64,000 nucleotides of DNA from Bacteroidetes bacterium UBA1312 (GCA_002307135.1 DBTQ01000010.1:213400-277399); one strand, 5' to 3'. Numbered from the stretch's first letter, positions 18,926 through 28,184 are shown. Notes: generated by a model not told the origin, from the sequence alone. Translations and numbers: made by a program.

Positions 18926-20275
18926 ATGAGTTCATTTGCTATCCAAGCCGCATTAACGATCACATCATTGAATTTAAGTAACAGTATCCTGGAAAAGATT
19001 GAACAAAATGATGAATTTACAACTGTAGTCGACGGTGCTTCTGGTGACATATATCCTTTAGCATTAAGCCTGTTATCAATTAATCCTTATTTTTCTGGAG
19101 ATGATATATTAATAACCCATATTGGGATATTGAAAAAAGGACAACGCGTAGCTACCGGACAGATCAGAATCAAAGGCTACGAGATCATTGATCTGCCACA
19201 GACTCCTTTAAATGATATTATTTCAAAATTACCTGCAAAGCAGAAAGCAATCGCAGGTAGATATTTTGGCTACGGGTATAGTAAGCTACCTGAAAAAACA
19301 GGTCAAGAACTTTTGAATATCATTCTAGATATGTTTCCGGATCAGGTTGCTGACATTGAAAGAATTGCCGGCAAATTAAACAGAGAACCTATACCTAAAA
19401 CCAACAGAAACGAAGATGCGGCTGTGGAAAAGGACATCGTTGGTCTTTGTCTGGACATTTTTGGAGAAGATCGTTCCAAAATATTACAAAGCTGGAAGAG
19501 CTCTACGGGAGAAAAATCTGTTGGCAAATCATTTCTAACTGGGCTTCCTGAATATAGTGCTTATGAAGACGACTTAATCAATCATGATCTCAGCAACTTG
19601 CCAGGTTGGGAAGTCGTACAAAAAGATATAACTGGTGTTGTAGAATTTGAAAATGCGGAAAACGAGCGTCTCGTAATTATCAATGCTAACCGTAAACCAA
19701 TGGAGAAAGCTCTAGGCGTAGATTTGATTTATTTCCATCGAAAATATGAAGCATTTACATTTGTTCAATATAAAATGATGGATCAAAAGGTAGAGCAAGG
19801 CGATCGATCTTATTATAACCCCAATCAAAGATCACAGGAAGACGAGCAGGAACGAATGCAACGGCTGTATGATTTACTGTTAAATGAAAAGGAAAGTAAA
19901 AGTCTCAACGATTATAGGATTGGCAACTGCCCCATCTTTTTTAAGGTTTGTAGAAAACTTCAATTAAAATATGAAGATACCTCAATAGCTCCCGGAGCTT
20001 ATATCCCCTTAAACCAATGGAAAATCCTATTGAATGACGAATCAACGAAAGGACCCAAAGGAGGATGTCAAATTGGTTTTCACACGTTGAAAAACAGGTA
20101 TATTAGCACGACAATGTTTGTTGAACTCATGCAGCGTGGTTTTCTGGGTACACAATCCATAGCATCAAAAAAGATTGGTTTATTTATTCAGGCTGCAATA
20201 GAACAGGGACATTCCGTTATGTACGCCATTGATGAAAGAGGGTTCACGGGGAATTCGGAAAATAGTACATCATAA
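18926..20275 (+). CDS. Putative Mrr-like PD-(D/E)XK nuclease, first gene of a defence-like operon
   Basis: A 449-residue protein with no signal peptide. Residues 205-285 show the order expected of an Mrr-type nuclease: acidic YEDDL (213-217), GWEVVQKD (227-234), GVDLIYF (264-270) and FVQYK (279-283), matching the E...GWxV...GxDLIa...hxVQcK scheme with Gln in the (D/E)XK position as in many Mrr proteins. The N-terminal 200 residues (containing GASGDIYPLALSLL and GYGYSKLPEKTGQELL) and the C-terminal 150 residues are unassigned and may sense DNA or a phage signal. It is followed by a second nuclease-like gene 57 bp later. The nuclease call is by motif only. Confidence 0.5.
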   Translation: MSSFAIQAALTITSLNLSNSILEKIEQNDEFTTVVDGASGDIYPLALSLLSINPYFSGDDILITHIGILKKGQRVATGQIRIKGYEIIDLPQTPLNDIISKLPAKQKAIAGRYFGYGYSKLPEKTGQELLNIILDMFPDQVADIERIAGKLNREPIPKTNRNEDAAVEKDIVGLCLDIFGEDRSKILQSWKSSTGEKSVGKSFLTGLPEYSAYEDDLINHDLSNLPGWEVVQKDITGVVEFENAENERLVIINANRKPMEKALGVDLIYFHRKYEAFTFVQYKMMDQKVEQGDRSYYNPNQRSQEDEQERMQRLYDLLLNEKESKSLNDYRIGNCPIFFKVCRKLQLKYEDTSIAPGAYIPLNQWKILLNDESTKGPKGGCQIGFHTLKNRYISTTMFVELMQRGFLGTQSIASKKIGLFIQAAIEQGHSVMYAIDERGFTGNSENSTS

Positions 20276-20332
20276 TAACATACAACACTTATTTAAGATT
20301 AAGTCACTAACTTATCTCATTGATCAAAAATT

Positions 20333-21253
20333 ATGAATATTACAGTTGATTATATCGATTCAAAAGGAACCCACTCAATCAAAGCATACGAGATGTCAAG
20401 GCTCGCCTTTGCAAAGCATTTGGGCATGGCAGGGCAACGCTATGCTCCGGCTGCTGAAAAAGTATTACGGTCAATCTCGATGTTCTTCCACTACAGTTAT
20501 TATCTACGAAAAGATGATTTTTATAAAAACAGATTTTCTTCGCCACCAATTGCATTGTCTGACCCTACTGAAAAAGGCCAGTTCTCCAATTTAGCAGGAA
20601 AAGCTATTGCTGATTTCTTATCAAAACAAATAGACCAAAGCTTATATACTGTAAACTACGAGGCTGCAATGCGTTTGAAAAGTATGCCAATAACAGGTAA
20701 TCGTCCTGATCTTATTGCTTATTCAAATAAGGCAGTTTTTGCCATTGAAGCAAAAGGTTTTGCTGATGGTCCTGGGAAAATGGCGATTCATAAAAAGCAA
20801 GCAAAAACCGGAGGTATTCCAGTAAATTTTGAAGTTGCTTGTGTTTCATATAATATGTACAAAGAAATAAAATGTAATTATCACGACCCTTTCAATGATA
20901 ACATCCCATATGACCAAGAGCTATTAAACTCCCTTACCCGGAATTATTATACAGGTTTATCAGAATTTTTAGACCCACGTTATTTTAATTACAATGAGAT
21001 TACTGTTAATGGCGAAAAATTTTACGAAATCCGTTTATCTCGCAGGACTTTAGAAAAACTATTCCCTTTAGATCTTTCGTTTTTGCTTTTTCTATTTAAA
21101 TTACCTTTCGAGGTGAATTTGATTCTACCGGCTAATATTATGGAGCTTGCCGATAATGGGTTAAATAGAGAATCAACCCCCTTTTTATTTAAAAACCAGG
21201 AACAATATAATATTTATATTGATAACGATAGAGTTGGTTTATCAATAAGATGA
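20333..21253 (+). CDS. Putative PD-(D/E)XK nuclease, second gene of the operon
   Basis: A 306-residue soluble protein with a compact nuclease signature: NYEAA (108-112), NRPDLIAY (123-130) and FAIEAKG (136-142). This fits the E...PD...(D/E)XK arrangement of restriction-like endonucleases, as in type II enzymes and DUF-type restriction proteins. The N-terminal part has basic and aromatic residues (RLAFAKHLGMAGQRYAPAAEKVLRS) that could bind DNA. Its stop overlaps the start of the DUF2971 gene by four bases (ATGA), implying translational coupling. No methylase partner is seen next to it, so if it is a restriction enzyme the self-protection mechanism is different or absent. Confidence 0.55.
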   Translation: MNITVDYIDSKGTHSIKAYEMSRLAFAKHLGMAGQRYAPAAEKVLRSISMFFHYSYYLRKDDFYKNRFSSPPIALSDPTEKGQFSNLAGKAIADFLSKQIDQSLYTVNYEAAMRLKSMPITGNRPDLIAYSNKAVFAIEAKGFADGPGKMAIHKKQAKTGGIPVNFEVACVSYNMYKEIKCNYHDPFNDNIPYDQELLNSLTRNYYTGLSEFLDPRYFNYNEITVNGEKFYEIRLSRRTLEKLFPLDLSFLLFLFKLPFEVNLILPANIMELADNGLNRESTPFLFKNQEQYNIYIDNDRVGLSIR

Positions 21254-22149
21254 TAATTCCGACAATAAGTCCATACACAATGGTTGAAAATATATACACT
21301 GAAGAAAATAAATTCTATAAAGATCCTTTATTTACGACACTTTCGTTAGCAGGAATAACTCCTCACGACCAGAGAACCGTCGTTTACAAGTATGTATCCA
21401 TTCAAACCGCAAAAATCATTCTGGAAAATTGCAGTTTAAGATTTTCATCTCCCTTGATATTCAATGATCCGTTTGAAATGAATCCTGGATTTATAGATTA
21501 TGGGGTATCGAGAGAGGAATTAATGAATCGCCTCAAACAAGTATTAAAGGATAAAAACGAGAACCTAACATTTAAACAGGCCTCTAGACTGGAAACTAAA
21601 TCAGATCAGGATTTGATCGCTCACTATCTAAAGGCATTTGAAATACAGAGACAACGCATTTTATTATTGTGTATGTCGAGAACATATATCTCAACGCTCA
21701 TGTGGAGCCATTATGCAGATAATCACAAGGGGGTTTGTATCGGATTTATTATACCAACGATAGACCCTGAACTTCATTTGTTTACAATGAATGTAAATTA
21801 CGTTTCTGAGATAAGTCCATTGAAAGTACTCTCAGGAAATGAACAGGAAAGATCAGCAGCACTTTATTCCTGGATAAATACAAAATCAAAAGTCTGGGAA
21901 TATGAACAGGAGGTCCGATGTTGTATCCCAAACCTTTTGCAAATGGAAACACCTGAAAATTTGTTCTCTGATATAAAAATAAGCACCAATACGATTGTCG
22001 AAGTTTACTTTGGTGCAGGCATAGAAAGAAAAAATCAGCTGGAAATTATGGACATAATTAAAGCAAAAAAATATCCTGTTAACAAAGCAGGCAACATGAC
22101 TATAAGTAGCTCTACATTTGACCTGCATTGCACATTACTGAACTTGTAA
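21250..22149 (+). CDS. DUF2971 domain protein, third gene of the operon
   Basis: A 299-residue soluble protein with the DUF2971 landmarks: VYKYVSIQTAKIILENCSLRFSSPLIFNDPFE (45-76), CMSRTYISTLMWSHYADNHKGVCIGF (141-166) and WEYEQEVRC (about 216-224). The biochemical activity of DUF2971 is unsettled; it is frequently found in bacterial defence and mobile loci. Here it overlaps the PD-(D/E)XK gene by four bases, so the two proteins are probably made together and may form one system with the Mrr-like gene upstream. Confidence 0.75.
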   Translation: MIIPTISPYTMVENIYTEENKFYKDPLFTTLSLAGITPHDQRTVVYKYVSIQTAKIILENCSLRFSSPLIFNDPFEMNPGFIDYGVSREELMNRLKQVLKDKNENLTFKQASRLETKSDQDLIAHYLKAFEIQRQRILLLCMSRTYISTLMWSHYADNHKGVCIGFIIPTIDPELHLFTMNVNYVSEISPLKVLSGNEQERSAALYSWINTKSKVWEYEQEVRCCIPNLLQMETPENLFSDIKISTNTIVEVYFGAGIERKNQLEIMDIIKAKKYPVNKAGNMTISSSTFDLHCTLLNL

Positions 22150-22188
22150 TGCGAAATAACCTCTGACAAAAGAAGCCGGAACTGAGAC

Positions 22189-22277
22189 TGTAAACTGAAC
22201 TGTCAGTTAAGAAATTAGAATATGATTTTTTAACTCTTGAAAAATGCTTAAAAACGTAGCTGACAGTTCAATTTACA
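22189..22277. repeat. 20-bp inverted repeat at the end of the nuclease operon
   Basis: TGTAAACTGAACTGTCAGTT (22189-22208) has an inverted partner at 22258-22277 with 18 of 20 positions complementary, separated by 49 bases. It lies 40 bp after the DUF2971 stop and 10 bp before the second LytTR-end copy, between converging genes. It could be a transcript terminator, or the end of the inserted cassette. Confidence 0.6.
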
Positions 22278-22286
22278 CTCCCCTGG

Positions 22287-22310
22287 AACTTCAAAGACTG
22301 GATGGAAGGG
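22287..22310 (+). repeat. LytTR 3' end, right copy of the 24-bp repeat
   Basis: The sequence would encode NFKDWMEG again but without an upstream LytTR frame. The TAG stop is displaced one base by an extra G. It lies 3544 bp downstream of the left copy, next to the inverted repeat at 22189-22277. Confidence 0.65.
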
Positions 22311-22335
22311 GTAGAAGAAAACTCTAGTTTACATT

Positions 22336-22950
22336 TTATTTGTGCTTCCCAATGATTGGCTTTAGATCTTTAGCAAATGCATATTCTACAATTGGAATGA
22401 TATCTTCCATCTTGCTATCAAATTCAATGGTGCGAAACTTGATCTTTAAAGCCAAGGGTTTACTCCAATGGAACAATTGAAGCCCTTGCGTTTCCCTGTT
22501 CTTATGAAATCCCAGATGTTGAATTACACGGCCATAAAAGGATCGCTTTACTTTGCCGACATATAATATTCTGGAGCCAGTTTCCTGATAATTATTTATT
22601 GCCGGTGTTGGCCTTTTCTTTTCTTCTTTGTATGATTTATGGGTATCATATACACTTCTGCTGCTTGTATCAGAAATGATCTCAATCCAATAAAGAGTCG
22701 GCCCTTTAATGAGCCTTAATTCTTCAAATCTGTTTTTTTCAGCAGACGCATCACCTAAAATGTCTACCAAAGTATAATCAGCTAAGTCAGCACAATCAAA
22801 AATAAATTCCTTAATTAATATTTCACTAGATGCAACATGCTCCAAATACTTCGCAGTACAGGACAAGAGATCTTTTAGGCTATCAATATGGTTCAATTTC
22901 GATAATTTTATTGGTAAAAAATGGAATACATACGTTAGTAAACGTAGCAT
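22336..22950 (-). CDS. GIY-YIG-like nuclease domain protein
   Basis: A 204-residue protein whose C-terminal 120 residues follow the GIY-YIG nuclease order: LYWIEI (86-91) in place of GIY, LYVGKV (129-134) in place of YIG, catalytic-position Arg141 with His145 (FYGRVIQHLG), and a final EYAFAKDLKPIIGKH helix supplying the usual metal-binding glutamate (Glu189). The N-terminal 80 residues are helical and unassigned. The domain is stretched between its first two strands by about 38 residues. It could be a homing, repair or defence nuclease; it converges with the DUF2971 gene and lies downstream of the SAMD9-like ATPase gene on the same strand. Confidence 0.6.
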   Translation of the reverse strand: MLRLLTYVFHFLPIKLSKLNHIDSLKDLLSCTAKYLEHVASSEILIKEFIFDCADLADYTLVDILGDASAEKNRFEELRLIKGPTLYWIEIISDTSSRSVYDTHKSYKEEKKRPTPAINNYQETGSRILYVGKVKRSFYGRVIQHLGFHKNRETQGLQLFHWSKPLALKIKFRTIEFDSKMEDIIPIVEYAFAKDLKPIIGKHK

Positions 22951-23343
22951 AGAAACATTGAAACGGCAATCAAATCATTAAAACTAACAATGCCCTAAAT
23001 AAAACTTGTATTTGGCAGCAATTATTTCTATCTTAGTGCAGAGAGCGTTAATTTGATTCGGGAGTACTTCATCTTGGTTGTACTCCCGTTTCTATATTAC
23101 ATTAATTTCAAGTTAATTTTCGAGCATAACAATTTGTTTATACATTGCGTTACGTCTATCCTCTCAATGTCCTCTCTCCATGATCACGCCCCCTCTTACA
23201 AAACTTCGTGTACTAAAATGCCAAAATAAACAATAAACTAAAGACCCAATTCAAAATGAAAACTAATAATAGTTGAATCAAATTTAGGTAACAGTGAATC
23301 CCTTCCTAATTTGAAACATATGCTATTAAACTTAAGCAACAAA
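22951..23343. other. Intergenic region with a 9-bp stem-loop
   Basis: A 393-bp AT-rich gap between two minus-strand genes. It holds an exact stem CGGGAGTAC (23059-23067) / GTACTCCCG (23080-23088) followed on the plus strand by a short T-rich stretch. No ORF is convincing. The promoter for the GIY-YIG gene should lie here, but I see no clear consensus. Confidence 0.4.
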
Positions 23344-26300
23344 TTATTTTTTCTTGAATTTTTCAAATTCACTTAAATCTATCCTGCCAATAATTTTGGG
23401 TCCATCAAGTCTCATCTTACTGCTAAAAATTATTGGTTCATCAATCACCTTGTCTGTTATAGATTCATGGATTATATTTTGATCTTCTAAATTTTCATCT
23501 TCCATAATTGGCTTTTCATCATAGTCTTCGATTTCATGATCTACTACTTCTTTTGGTTGAAAAATTATTCCCGATTTTCGTTTAACCTCCCAAGCAATTA
23601 ATTGATCCTGTCTAAAACCAATAAAAAAAATCACTTCTGTTGTTTCATCAAAATCCTTTGAGAAACCACCATTAGATGGGACAAAGAATGCGTCTAATCC
23701 ACATTTTAATCTTATCCGCCCCTTTTGCCTATCAACAATAGAAATCACGGTACCTTCCACGCGACCAAGTAAAGAAATATTGTCAAAAAATCTGGTAGTT
23801 GCATTCATTTTACCTAAACGAGAATGATTAAGCAAATGCTTAATGCCTTCACCATTTCCATACCATTCGAAACTAAACTTATCATTAGCCTTCCTTTCTT
23901 TACATTCTCTTATATAATTTTTGGCTTCATTTATGGTAAAGTCACTAACACTTTCTCCCTCAGAGATTGCTTTACATGCATAAAGTACATATAAATAATA
24001 TGTTGCCTCCAAATGCGCTATTTCAAATTTACCACTGTTTTCGTACCAAAGTTTTACTGTACTAATACATTCATCAAGACTTACAAATTTCTTAGAATAA
24101 CGCATTGCTTGTAACCACAATTTTATGTGATTTGATTTTTCCGGTTCTTCACTTATATTATTTTCGATAGCTTTTTTCAAACTTTCAAATTCATGAGAAC
24201 TTAGTTTTTGCCATGCTTCCGAGATTTGATTAAACTGATTATCAACTTTGCTTGCAAGAGTTGAGTAAACAAACATTCTTCTATAATATGGCCTCATATT
24301 ACGATCTGCACTTTCGGACAATAGCTTAAATCTATCAACTGATTTAGAGTAATCGCCTGTTAAACGATAAAATTTACCCTCACATTCTTTAATCATTTTT
24401 TTTGATTTCTCAATGACTATAGATTGGTCCAAATCTCTTGCTAATTCAATAATATAACGAGCTTCATCAATCAAGTTTAAAATATTTGAAAGTTCGTTAT
24501 CATACCATTGATATTCTATTTTTGTTAAAAAATCATCATTGCTTTTTACTTTTGAAATTTTTCTTCCGAAGTCGATCACCTGAATAAGCACTTGTATTTG
24601 TGCCGTGTGACTATGAAGATTATAGGCATTGATAGATCTACTTTTCTCAAAATCCTCATTTGCGACTTCTGTTAGCTCTTGTATTATTTGCTCTAATTCA
24701 AAAAGCTCTTCGGAACTGTAGTTAGATGTATCGGATCGAATAATAAATTCGATTTTCCTTCTATTGCACATCCCTTTAATATGCCACATATTATAGTCAT
24801 TCTCACCTAATTCAATGGCAAGGTTGATTTCTTCATAGGCTTTTTCGAAATCAGAGACTTCAGTCGCTTTTTCATATAAGAATCGTCCCAAATGACCATG
24901 CAAATGGGATTGATCAGGATAACAGTCTACCAAGGTTTGAAAAACACTTAATTGCTGTTCCTTATTTGCAATGTGTCTTATAATTGTTGAGAATTTCTTA
25001 TTGGATACAGATTCTGTTTCATAATTTTCATCTATACCCAGAACATCTTCATTATCCCTATTTAAAAATAAACTCTTGAACAAATCTCTTAAATCATCAG
25101 ACAATATTGAATGATTAAGGCGACAAGCCTTAATTAATTCAATTGACCATTTTGCTAAGTGATCTTTCCAATTGCCCTTGTTTTCTATGTTTATTCCACA
25201 AAATGTTAATCTTAACATTTCAGACGCAAACAATTGAAATCGAGGTCTCCATGAATTGGTTTCTTGGAATTCTTCATCAAGTTCATTGATAAATAATTTC
25301 AGAATATATTTTTCATCTTCACCAAGTTTTAAATAATCATCTTTAAGGCTGCCCTCTCTAAAAAAGCTCCCAAACCATAGATCTACAGTGCTAATTTGGG
25401 TGTAATAATAGATCATAGATGCAAACCCAATAAACTTGATATGACTCTGAGGTAATTTATTTAAATAATTAGATATATACTCTTCAAGTTTTTTTGGAGA
25501 ATATTCATCTTGATATGCCGTTAGTGCAAAATCAATGACTTCACAGGATTGAGGGTTTTTATCTTTGAGTTTCTTTAATTGTAACTGGGCTTCTGGTTTG
25601 GCGAGAGGATAATATTTTGAGTAAAACCGATCTCTCTCAATCAGATCGACTGTTTTGTCTTCAAGAATATGTGTTTTGTTCTTATCACTTCCAGCATAAC
25701 CATTTTTAACTGAGCGAATTACATATAAAACTACGATATGCTTCTTGTCTTCATTGATTTTCCTTATTAAAGCATTCAATTCATTTCGAGTGACCAAGAA
25801 AGCCTCAACAATAGCAAGAATAGGCATTTTAGAAGCTTCAGAGAGCTCAAATAGGGCTTGATTTGTTTTATCCCTGGTATAATTATGAATAATTACTGTT
25901 GGATATTTTTGATAGAAATTAAATGCAATTCTTCTTGCTAGAGTTGTACCGCCTGATCCAGGTTTATGACGCAGTTCGATAACATAACCACCTTTGTTTG
26001 AATCCAACCATTTTTTTGTCGAATTTGTTAGATCTGTAATTATACTCCTTTGTACATCCAAATCAATAGCTAATTCTTTCCAATGAATAATGTTGCCCTT
26101 ATAAAATTGATTCTCTCCGATACTATCACTTTCTTGGGCAATGGATTGGTGTAATACCTCAACCCCCTTACCTAGTAATGAGAAATATTTATTAGAAATA
26201 TCAACAAAACAATCATTCTCATTTTCATTATTTCCCCGCGCTGGTATCTGTTTAAGTTTGTTTTCCAAAATTTGATTATTGGGAATACTTTTTTCTATCC

Positions 26301-27417
26301 CAGCAATTATAACACTAATAGGAATGTTATGGAATATAACTTCGTAATCCTTGAATTCTTCTTCTAAACGAGCTAATTTTTCGCTATTATGATAAACAAT
26401 AATATGTTTCGCCAACCTCGAATTTGGGATATTCTCATCTACAGATCTAATAATAGCTTGTAAATAGTCTTTATCATCACAAAGATAAATATAGATCGTA
26501 CTTTGAATCTTTTCAACTAAAAATTCTTTAACCAATCGGCCAATAAAAGAAGTGTATTTTAATGTGCTTCTCCATTCTCTAATAGAAGTACTAACAGTTC
26601 CCGGCAAGGTTGATAGCCCATTAGCAAATACATAGTTCAATGCAAAATGCGAGGTATTGACTAGTCTTTCTTTTTTATCCTTCTCCTCAATTGTAATTGC
26701 TCGAATTTGTTGGTTATTCTGATTTTCCGATAATATCTTATATAAACCGGTTTCTTTGGATGATGGATTAAAATCAAAAATCATACTCCATTTAATCCTT
26801 GATAGTAAATTTAATTGGTTTTCAGTAACTCCCTCATAGGATGGAGGAGCAACTAGGACGAAACGCTGATAATTAGAAAAATGATTACAGTCATTGTAAA
26901 AATTAGTCCACGACAGATTATTATTAGCATCGAAATTTGATACCTTTTGAAAATTGTGAATATCTACCGGAATTGCTATTTCAAGAAATTTTTTGAAGAA
27001 CCAATTTATAATATGTTTATATTGGTTTACGCATAATTCTACGTCATCTTCCTTAATCTCCTTATTCTCCCGGATAGTATCATGGGAGGCATTATTACCT
27101 CCCCATCTTATATCTTCCAGTCTATAGTATATGACTTTGGTAATCCAATTTTTAGAATCAATGATCTTTATTAATTCGGCAAGTAAAGGTTGCCGCACAT
27201 TAGCTTTTGGATGGCCATTCTTATCAACTTCACCTAGAATAATTTGCTCTCCAACAATAGGTCCCATTCTATTTAGAATAATTGCTCTGCATATTGCCTC
27301 ACAAACTTTACGGAGATTATTCAATGTATTGTCTCTATTTCCTTGATTATAGTCCTTAATAGCCATTTCAGCATATTTTGTTATATTTTCAAGTTTGTAA
27401 TCAAAGGAATTAAGCAT
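23344..27417 (-). CDS. SAMD9-like STAND P-loop NTPase, putative antiphage effector
   Basis: A 1357-residue protein. In order: an N-terminal helical domain resembling HEPN/DUF4145 (about 1-150, with LNNLRKVCEAICRAII and WGGNNASHD); an alpha/beta region with FVLVAPPSYEGVTENQ (187-200); the signature ENQFYKGNIIHWKELA (435-450); P-loop KPGSGGTT (485-492) followed by LARRIAF; a Walker B-like MPILAIVEAF (531-540); a long helical TPR-like region (about 850-1190); and an OB/S1-like domain (about 1213-1280, LLGRVEGTVISIVDRQKGRIRLKCG). From established descriptions of SAMD9-family proteins, the order P-loop with GGTT, TPR and OB fold matches that family. STAND NTPases are common bacterial immune sensors, so a defence role is inferred. 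The AT-rich codon use agrees with the surrounding cargo. Confidence 0.6.
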   Translation of the reverse strand: MLNSFDYKLENITKYAEMAIKDYNQGNRDNTLNNLRKVCEAICRAIILNRMGPIVGEQIILGEVDKNGHPKANVRQPLLAELIKIIDSKNWITKVIYYRLEDIRWGGNNASHDTIRENKEIKEDDVELCVNQYKHIINWFFKKFLEIAIPVDIHNFQKVSNFDANNNLSWTNFYNDCNHFSNYQRFVLVAPPSYEGVTENQLNLLSRIKWSMIFDFNPSSKETGLYKILSENQNNQQIRAITIEEKDKKERLVNTSHFALNYVFANGLSTLPGTVSTSIREWRSTLKYTSFIGRLVKEFLVEKIQSTIYIYLCDDKDYLQAIIRSVDENIPNSRLAKHIIVYHNSEKLARLEEEFKDYEVIFHNIPISVIIAGIEKSIPNNQILENKLKQIPARGNNENENDCFVDISNKYFSLLGKGVEVLHQSIAQESDSIGENQFYKGNIIHWKELAIDLDVQRSIITDLTNSTKKWLDSNKGGYVIELRHKPGSGGTTLARRIAFNFYQKYPTVIIHNYTRDKTNQALFELSEASKMPILAIVEAFLVTRNELNALIRKINEDKKHIVVLYVIRSVKNGYAGSDKNKTHILEDKTVDLIERDRFYSKYYPLAKPEAQLQLKKLKDKNPQSCEVIDFALTAYQDEYSPKKLEEYISNYLNKLPQSHIKFIGFASMIYYYTQISTVDLWFGSFFREGSLKDDYLKLGEDEKYILKLFINELDEEFQETNSWRPRFQLFASEMLRLTFCGINIENKGNWKDHLAKWSIELIKACRLNHSILSDDLRDLFKSLFLNRDNEDVLGIDENYETESVSNKKFSTIIRHIANKEQQLSVFQTLVDCYPDQSHLHGHLGRFLYEKATEVSDFEKAYEEINLAIELGENDYNMWHIKGMCNRRKIEFIIRSDTSNYSSEELFELEQIIQELTEVANEDFEKSRSINAYNLHSHTAQIQVLIQVIDFGRKISKVKSNDDFLTKIEYQWYDNELSNILNLIDEARYIIELARDLDQSIVIEKSKKMIKECEGKFYRLTGDYSKSVDRFKLLSESADRNMRPYYRRMFVYSTLASKVDNQFNQISEAWQKLSSHEFESLKKAIENNISEEPEKSNHIKLWLQAMRYSKKFVSLDECISTVKLWYENSGKFEIAHLEATYYLYVLYACKAISEGESVSDFTINEAKNYIRECKERKANDKFSFEWYGNGEGIKHLLNHSRLGKMNATTRFFDNISLLGRVEGTVISIVDRQKGRIRLKCGLDAFFVPSNGGFSKDFDETTEVIFFIGFRQDQLIAWEVKRKSGIIFQPKEVVDHEIEDYDEKPIMEDENLEDQNIIHESITDKVIDEPIIFSSKMRLDGPKIIGRIDLSEFEKFKKK

Positions 27418-27734
27418 AATATTAAAATATAAATAAGTTAGAAGTAGTGTTTAAGATCTAATAAGAAAATCTTTACTAAAAAAAGATTTGTAAAGGGTAT
27501 AAGGATGCAAAATAGGATAAGATTACGTAATTTATGTTTATCTCTTATGATATTTTACAACAGCACAACTATACATATCCTTAATGCTTGGAAATCAAAT
27601 AATTGATTTCCAAGTACTCTGATTTATTCCTCGCTTTCTGTTTATTGAATGTACATCAAATCGCATATAATGTAAAAAATCATATCTGAATACTAGTCAA
27701 ATTTTTGATTATAATAGGTGGATCGCGATTATCA
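27418..27734. other. Promoter region of the STAND gene with a perfect 12-bp hairpin
   Basis: A 317-bp AT-rich gap. CTTGGAAATCAA (27587-27598) pairs exactly with TTGATTTCCAAG (27603-27614) around an ATAA loop, 170 bp upstream of the STAND gene start and 121 bp past the end of the gene at 27735. No U-tract follows on either strand, so an operator or mRNA structure is as likely as a terminator. Confidence 0.5.
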
Positions 27735-28184
27735 TTAACAAGTCAAAGGGAATATAGGGCAATGTTTTTCAACTAGCAGAGTAACTTCAACAATTGTTAA
27801 GCTAGGGCGATTTAATTTTAAGTATTCTTCGATATGTTTTTTTTGATCCTCAACATTAAATTGCTTTTCAAGTAACAGGCATTGACATTTATAACGTTGC
27901 TTTTCTATCGTTAAATATATCTCATCAGATATTTCATGATTAATTGCGGCTGCAATTTTTTTTAAGTTCCGATTTTCTTGATATAAATACAAAATAGAGC
28001 CGATTAATATTAACTGGATGCAAAAATTGCTCCAGTTAAAATTTTCAAATAATCGTGAGATTGTTACTACATTTTCTTTAGTAAAAAGCCCAGAAAAAGT
28101 GGTTCTTGTATTAGCAGTAAATGTTAGCACAAGTGTCATTGTAGCAAAAATGCTTACAAATATTTTTTGGATATTCGATTTCAT
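27735..28184 (-). CDS. Hypothetical two-helix membrane protein
   Basis: A 149-residue protein with hydrophobic segments at about 8-28 and 54-70, then a cytoplasmic helical domain with several cysteines (KCQCLLLEKQFNVEDQKKHIEEYL; ending EKHCPIFPLTC). No family is recognised. It is upstream of and in the same direction as the STAND gene, with a 317-bp gap. Two-helix membrane proteins are frequent partners in defence loci as effectors, but nothing here shows that role. Confidence 0.45.
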   Translation of the reverse strand: MKSNIQKIFVSIFATMTLVLTFTANTRTTFSGLFTKENVVTISRLFENFNWSNFCIQLILIGSILYLYQENRNLKKIAAAINHEISDEIYLTIEKQRYKCQCLLLEKQFNVEDQKKHIEEYLKLNRPSLTIVEVTLLVEKHCPIFPLTC

